Origin: Pyramidobacter sp.
Lineage (GTDB): Bacteria > Synergistota > Synergistia > Synergistales > Dethiosulfovibrionaceae
Reading direction: 5' to 3'
DNA: 9,617 bases
Assembly: GCA_016286835.1 (NCBI GenBank)
Contig: JAEEUD010000049.1
Coordinates: 1 to 9,617 of the forward strand
Shown: positions 6,976-9,617 of the stretch, piece after piece
How positions within the stretch are numbered: the first letter of the stretch is position 1
Layout: each line of letters begins with the position of its first letter
Notes under the pieces: generated by a model
What the model was told of the DNA's origin: nothing
Databases searched by the model: none
What the model saw: only the letters and a program-made list of their open reading frames with translations
Program-made: the position numbers and the translations under genes

Positions 6976-8385
6976 ATGAAAGCATACAAATACGCCGCTC
7001 TGGCGCTGTCGCTTGCGCTGATCGCCGCCGGTGCGGAGGCAAAGCCGAAGCTGAAGCGGCAGGACTATTCCGTCCAGCCAACGGTGGATTCCGAAGCCAT
7101 CATCATGAACATGACGCAGGCGCTGTCGATCGCGCTCCGCGAGAACCTCACGGTCCTGACCGCCGAGGAGAACGTCGAAAGCGCCAAAGGCCGCAGCAAG
7201 GCCTCCTCGGCCGCGCTCGGACCGTATCTGAGCCTGCAGGGGCAGGGCAACGCCTACGACAACATTCCCACGCAGCCCGACAACGAGCTGCTGGCCCGCG
7301 TCTCCGTCAACCAGAGCCTCTACTCCGGCGGCGCCAACCAGGCCCGCGCCCGTCAGGGCAAGCTCGGCGTGAAGCAGGCCGAGCAGAAGCTCGCGGATAC
7401 GAAAGAGACCGTCGCCATGAACGTGTGGAACGCCTTCTGCGACTTGCTCTACCGCCGCGAAGTGCTGCGCAACACGCGCAACGCGCTCGAATACTACTCG
7501 AATGCCGAGAAAGAGCTCGACTCACGAGTGATGTTCGGCCTCTCGACCAATCTCGACCTCACCCGCGTGCGTCAGCAGAAGGAAAACGCCCGCGCGCAGA
7601 ACATCACCGCCGGCAACCAGCTCGAAGCCTCGCGCATCCAGCTGTGCCGCTTGCTCCGCCTGCCGCCTGAGACGCAGCTGGCCCTCGTCGGTTCGCTCGA
7701 AGACGGTCTGCCCACCGTTGAAGAAGCAGCCCAACTGCCCGATGACCCCGAAGCCGCGCTGAAGAAGATCCTCGACTCGCGCCACGACTATCAGGCGCTG
7801 AAGACCGCCCGCGAGTCCCAGGCGCAGGAGATCAAAGCCGCCCGCGCCGGCATGATGCCGAAACTGTCGCTGTCCAGCGGCTACCGCTTCGGCTATCACC
7901 AAAGCGGTCTGAGCAGCTCCAACAAGGACAACCAGTGGACCGCCTCGCTCACCCTCGACGTGCCCGTGTGGGACAGCGGCACCACCAGCGGCAACGTGCG
8001 CGCCGCCAAAGCCGGACTGAGAGCCGCCGAGCACGCCGTGACCGAGAAGGAGGAGAGCATCAAGGCCGAGATCGCCGACAACTGGCTGAGCCTGCAAAAC
8101 GCGCTCGAGAGCCTTTCCGCGTCGCGCGCCAACGTGCAGCTGGCCCGCGAGAGTCTGAACTACGCCGAGAACGGCTACCGCGAAGGCGTCAACACCCAGC
8201 TCGACGTGCTCCAGGCCCGCAGCGACCTGACAAACGCCCTCCAACAGCTTGCCCTTGCTCTGAAGAACGCTCGCACCGCACAGGCCGCCCTGTGGAGGAG
8301 CGAAGGCGTCTTCATCGAGAACGCGTATCGCATGACGCGCGGGAATGTCGAATTCGCACCTATCGGACAAACAAAGACAAAGTGA
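6976..8385 (+). CDS. TolC-like outer-membrane efflux channel protein (intact copy)
   Basis: A 469-residue outer-membrane factor of normal family length. A classic signal peptide, MKAYKYAALALSLALIAAGAEA, should be cleaved after AEA (residue 22). There is no lipobox cysteine, so it is not a lipoprotein like OprM. The mature protein starts the first long helix at MTQALSIALRENLTVLTAEENV (46 on). Two outer-membrane efflux repeats follow; the second ends with NGYREGVNTQLDVLQARSDLTNALQQ (from 399), the typical TolC-family signature. Coiled-coil, alanine/glutamine-rich helices dominate, as expected for the periplasmic tunnel. The start is ATG 6976 with AAAGGAG 10 nt before it; an in-frame TTG at 6874 would add a stretch lying inside the inverted repeat and is not credible. 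The adaptor gene begins 10 nt after its stop. The damaged paralog at 1601-2885 is clearly homologous through the whole body, with long stretches of near-identical DNA. Confidence 0.93.
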   Translation: MKAYKYAALALSLALIAAGAEAKPKLKRQDYSVQPTVDSEAIIMNMTQALSIALRENLTVLTAEENVESAKGRSKASSAALGPYLSLQGQGNAYDNIPTQPDNELLARVSVNQSLYSGGANQARARQGKLGVKQAEQKLADTKETVAMNVWNAFCDLLYRREVLRNTRNALEYYSNAEKELDSRVMFGLSTNLDLTRVRQQKENARAQNITAGNQLEASRIQLCRLLRLPPETQLALVGSLEDGLPTVEEAAQLPDDPEAALKKILDSRHDYQALKTARESQAQEIKAARAGMMPKLSLSSGYRFGYHQSGLSSSNKDNQWTASLTLDVPVWDSGTTSGNVRAAKAGLRAAEHAVTEKEESIKAEIADNWLSLQNALESLSASRANVQLARESLNYAENGYREGVNTQLDVLQARSDLTNALQQLALALKNARTAQAALWRSEGVFIENAYRMTRGNVEFAPIGQTKTK

Positions 8386-8395
8386 GGTCTTCACA

Positions 8396-9553
8396 ATGAA
8401 CATTCGCAAATCATTTGCTCTGCTCGCCCTCGTTGCGCTCGTTTCGGCCGTGCCGGCTTCCGCGGCGCTGTTCAAGCGCGCCGACGCCAAGGCGAAAAAC
8501 GCGCCGCCCCCGGCGCCCGCGCTGCCCCGCGTGGAAGTCGCCGTCGTCAAGCGCCTGAGCGCCGTGCATCAGGGCATCAACACCACTTCGACGCTGGCCG
8601 CTCTTGAAGAAGTCATCGTCAATCCCAAGGTCACCGGCCGCATCCAGACCGTTTCCGCCAAAAAGGGAGATCACGTCAAGGCCGGCGACGTGCTCATCAC
8701 GCTCGACAGCCGCACCCAGGCGGCTGAGTACAACAGCATGAAGGCCCAGGTCGCCGTCGCCAAAGCCGAGCTGGCGCAGACCAGAGTCTCCCTCGCCAAC
8801 GCCACGCGCGAGCTGGAGCGCTACAGCCGCCTGCGCAAATCCGGCTACGCCACGCAGCAGGAATATGACACGCGCAGCACCACGCACCAGGCCGCCAAAG
8901 CCGCCGAAGCCAAGGCCGCCGCGCAGGTGCAGATGGCTCAGGCCAACCTTGAGGCGCAGGGCGTCATGCTCAGCGAGTACAAGCTGATCGCGCCGATCGA
9001 GGGCATCGTCCTCGACGACTACGACCTCGCCATCGGCACACTGCTGAACACGCAGAGCAATGCCATGCGCATCGGCCGCTGCGACCGTCTCAAGGCCCGC
9101 GTCGACATCCCCGAGCGCGACATGCGCCGCCTGCGGCTGGACATGGACGCTCAGCTCACGTTTGAGAGCCTGCCCGGCGAGACGTTCTACGGCCGCGTCA
9201 CGAAGATCGATCCCTACATCAACACGAGCACGCGCACCGTCGGCGCGGAGATCACGATCGACAACCGCGCTGCCGGGTTCGAGATGAAGCCGGGCATGTT
9301 CGCGCGCGTGCTGCTTGTCGAGACCAGCGAGGAAAACCCGCTTGCCATCCCCAGCGAAGCCCTTCGCAACGGCAGCACCGTGCGCGTCGTGCGTGACGGC
9401 AGAGTGCGCGAGCAGACCGTCGTCACCGGCGCGTCCAGCGGGGGCATGGTCACCATCTCCGGCGGGCTGGCGCTGGGCGAGGTCGTGATCGTCTCCGGCG
9501 GCAACACCGTCAAGGACGGCGACGAAGTCGATTTCGTGATCGTCGAGAAATAA
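8396..9553 (+). CDS. RND efflux periplasmic adaptor (membrane fusion protein, AcrA/HlyD-like)
   Basis: A 385-residue adaptor that would link the RND pump to the outer-membrane channel across the periplasm. A signal peptide, MNIRKSFALLALVALVSAVPASA (1-23), ends in the cleavage motif ASA and lacks a lipobox cysteine, so unlike AcrA it is probably not lipid-anchored. A proline-rich linker (37-44) follows. The first lipoyl half is about 72-106 (VTGRIQTVSAKKGDHVKAGDVLITLD). An alpha-hairpin, rich in alanine and glutamine, spans about 107-190. The second lipoyl half is YKLIAPIEGIVLDDYDLAIGTLL (195-217). The beta-barrel domain runs to about 305 (FYGRVTKIDPYINTSTRTVGAEITIDN, then MKPGMFARV), and the membrane-proximal domain runs to the end. 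The start is ATG 8396 with GAGG (8384-8387) overlapping the channel stop codon, which indicates translational coupling; an in-frame upstream ATG at 8345 would bury the signal peptide. It is the last gene of the operon in view. Confidence 0.93.
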   Translation: MNIRKSFALLALVALVSAVPASAALFKRADAKAKNAPPPAPALPRVEVAVVKRLSAVHQGINTTSTLAALEEVIVNPKVTGRIQTVSAKKGDHVKAGDVLITLDSRTQAAEYNSMKAQVAVAKAELAQTRVSLANATRELERYSRLRKSGYATQQEYDTRSTTHQAAKAAEAKAAAQVQMAQANLEAQGVMLSEYKLIAPIEGIVLDDYDLAIGTLLNTQSNAMRIGRCDRLKARVDIPERDMRRLRLDMDAQLTFESLPGETFYGRVTKIDPYINTSTRTVGAEITIDNRAAGFEMKPGMFARVLLVETSEENPLAIPSEALRNGSTVRVVRDGRVREQTVVTGASSGGMVTISGGLALGEVVIVSGGNTVKDGDEVDFVIVEK

Positions 9554-9607
9554 ATAATCATACACGCGCAAACTTTTGTTCCACGAACAACAAATGTCTA
9601 CAAGCAA

Positions 9608-9617
9608 GCCGCCGTCC
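9608..9617 (+). other. Possible left arm of the operon terminator, cut by the window edge
   Basis: The final bases gccgccgtcc match the left arm of the terminator hairpin at 2899-2935 (cgccgccgtccgg) and resemble the arm at 174-184. They lie 54 nt after the adaptor stop codon, where an operon terminator would be expected. The right arm is outside the window. The stretch 9554-9607 otherwise holds only a weak 6-bp hairpin (9576-9581 with 9585-9590) and no gene that I can support. Confidence 0.4.

Noticed and set aside
9576..9590. Small hairpin ttgttc/gaacaa after the adaptor gene as a terminator
   Set aside because: The stem is only 6 bp and AT-rich with no U run after it. The sequence starting at 9608 is a better terminator candidate.
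8411..9607. 398-codon minus-strand frame opposite the adaptor gene
   Set aside because: Its composition is typical of an antisense shadow and the plus strand encodes all domains of a membrane fusion protein.

Overview
The window is GC-rich bacterial DNA with compact, well-spaced genes. It encodes a diderm-type tripartite exporter: an inner-membrane RND pump, a periplasmic adaptor, and a TolC-like outer-membrane channel with a signal peptide. The order pump, then channel, then adaptor, the high GC and the protein style would fit a Gram-negative anaerobe such as a member of the Synergistota (Pyramidobacter-like). That placement is an impression from sequence style, not a proven assignment.

Layout. 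(1) Positions 1-237 hold no gene I can support. They contain a long, nearly symmetrical hairpin (41-103), probably a bidirectional terminator, and a second hairpin (173-204) just past the end of the first gene. (2) 238-1461, minus strand: a DAACS/SLC1-family sodium- or proton-coupled symporter with its own strong promoter and unusual substrate-site residues. (3) 1462-1600: a divergent promoter region. (4) 1601-2885, plus strand: a TolC-like channel gene that keeps its promoter, ribosome binding site, signal peptide and terminator. It has lost about 160 nt just after the signal peptide and is out of frame, so it is a probable pseudogene. (5) 2936-3084: a strong promoter with a perfect 7-5-7 palindrome at its start point. 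(6) 3085-9553, plus strand: a tetR-family repressor, an RND pump, an intact TolC-like channel and a membrane-fusion adaptor, probably one operon.

How they work together. The TetR-type protein probably represses its own promoter, and through readthrough the efflux genes, until a ligand releases it. The RND protein uses the proton gradient to take substrates from the inner membrane or periplasm, the adaptor bridges the periplasm, and the channel carries them through the outer membrane. The broken channel gene upstream is a close paralog of the intact one, in the same orientation. The two therefore act as direct repeats around tetR and most of the pump gene. The spacer between pump and channel holds a long imperfect inverted repeat that looks like an intergenic repeat element or an RNA hairpin inside the operon.

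I see no CRISPR array, tRNA, rRNA, transposase or phage gene. Most of the content belongs to known families. The points that stand out are the damaged paralog, the intra-operon inverted repeat, the altered key residues in both transporters, and the gene order.
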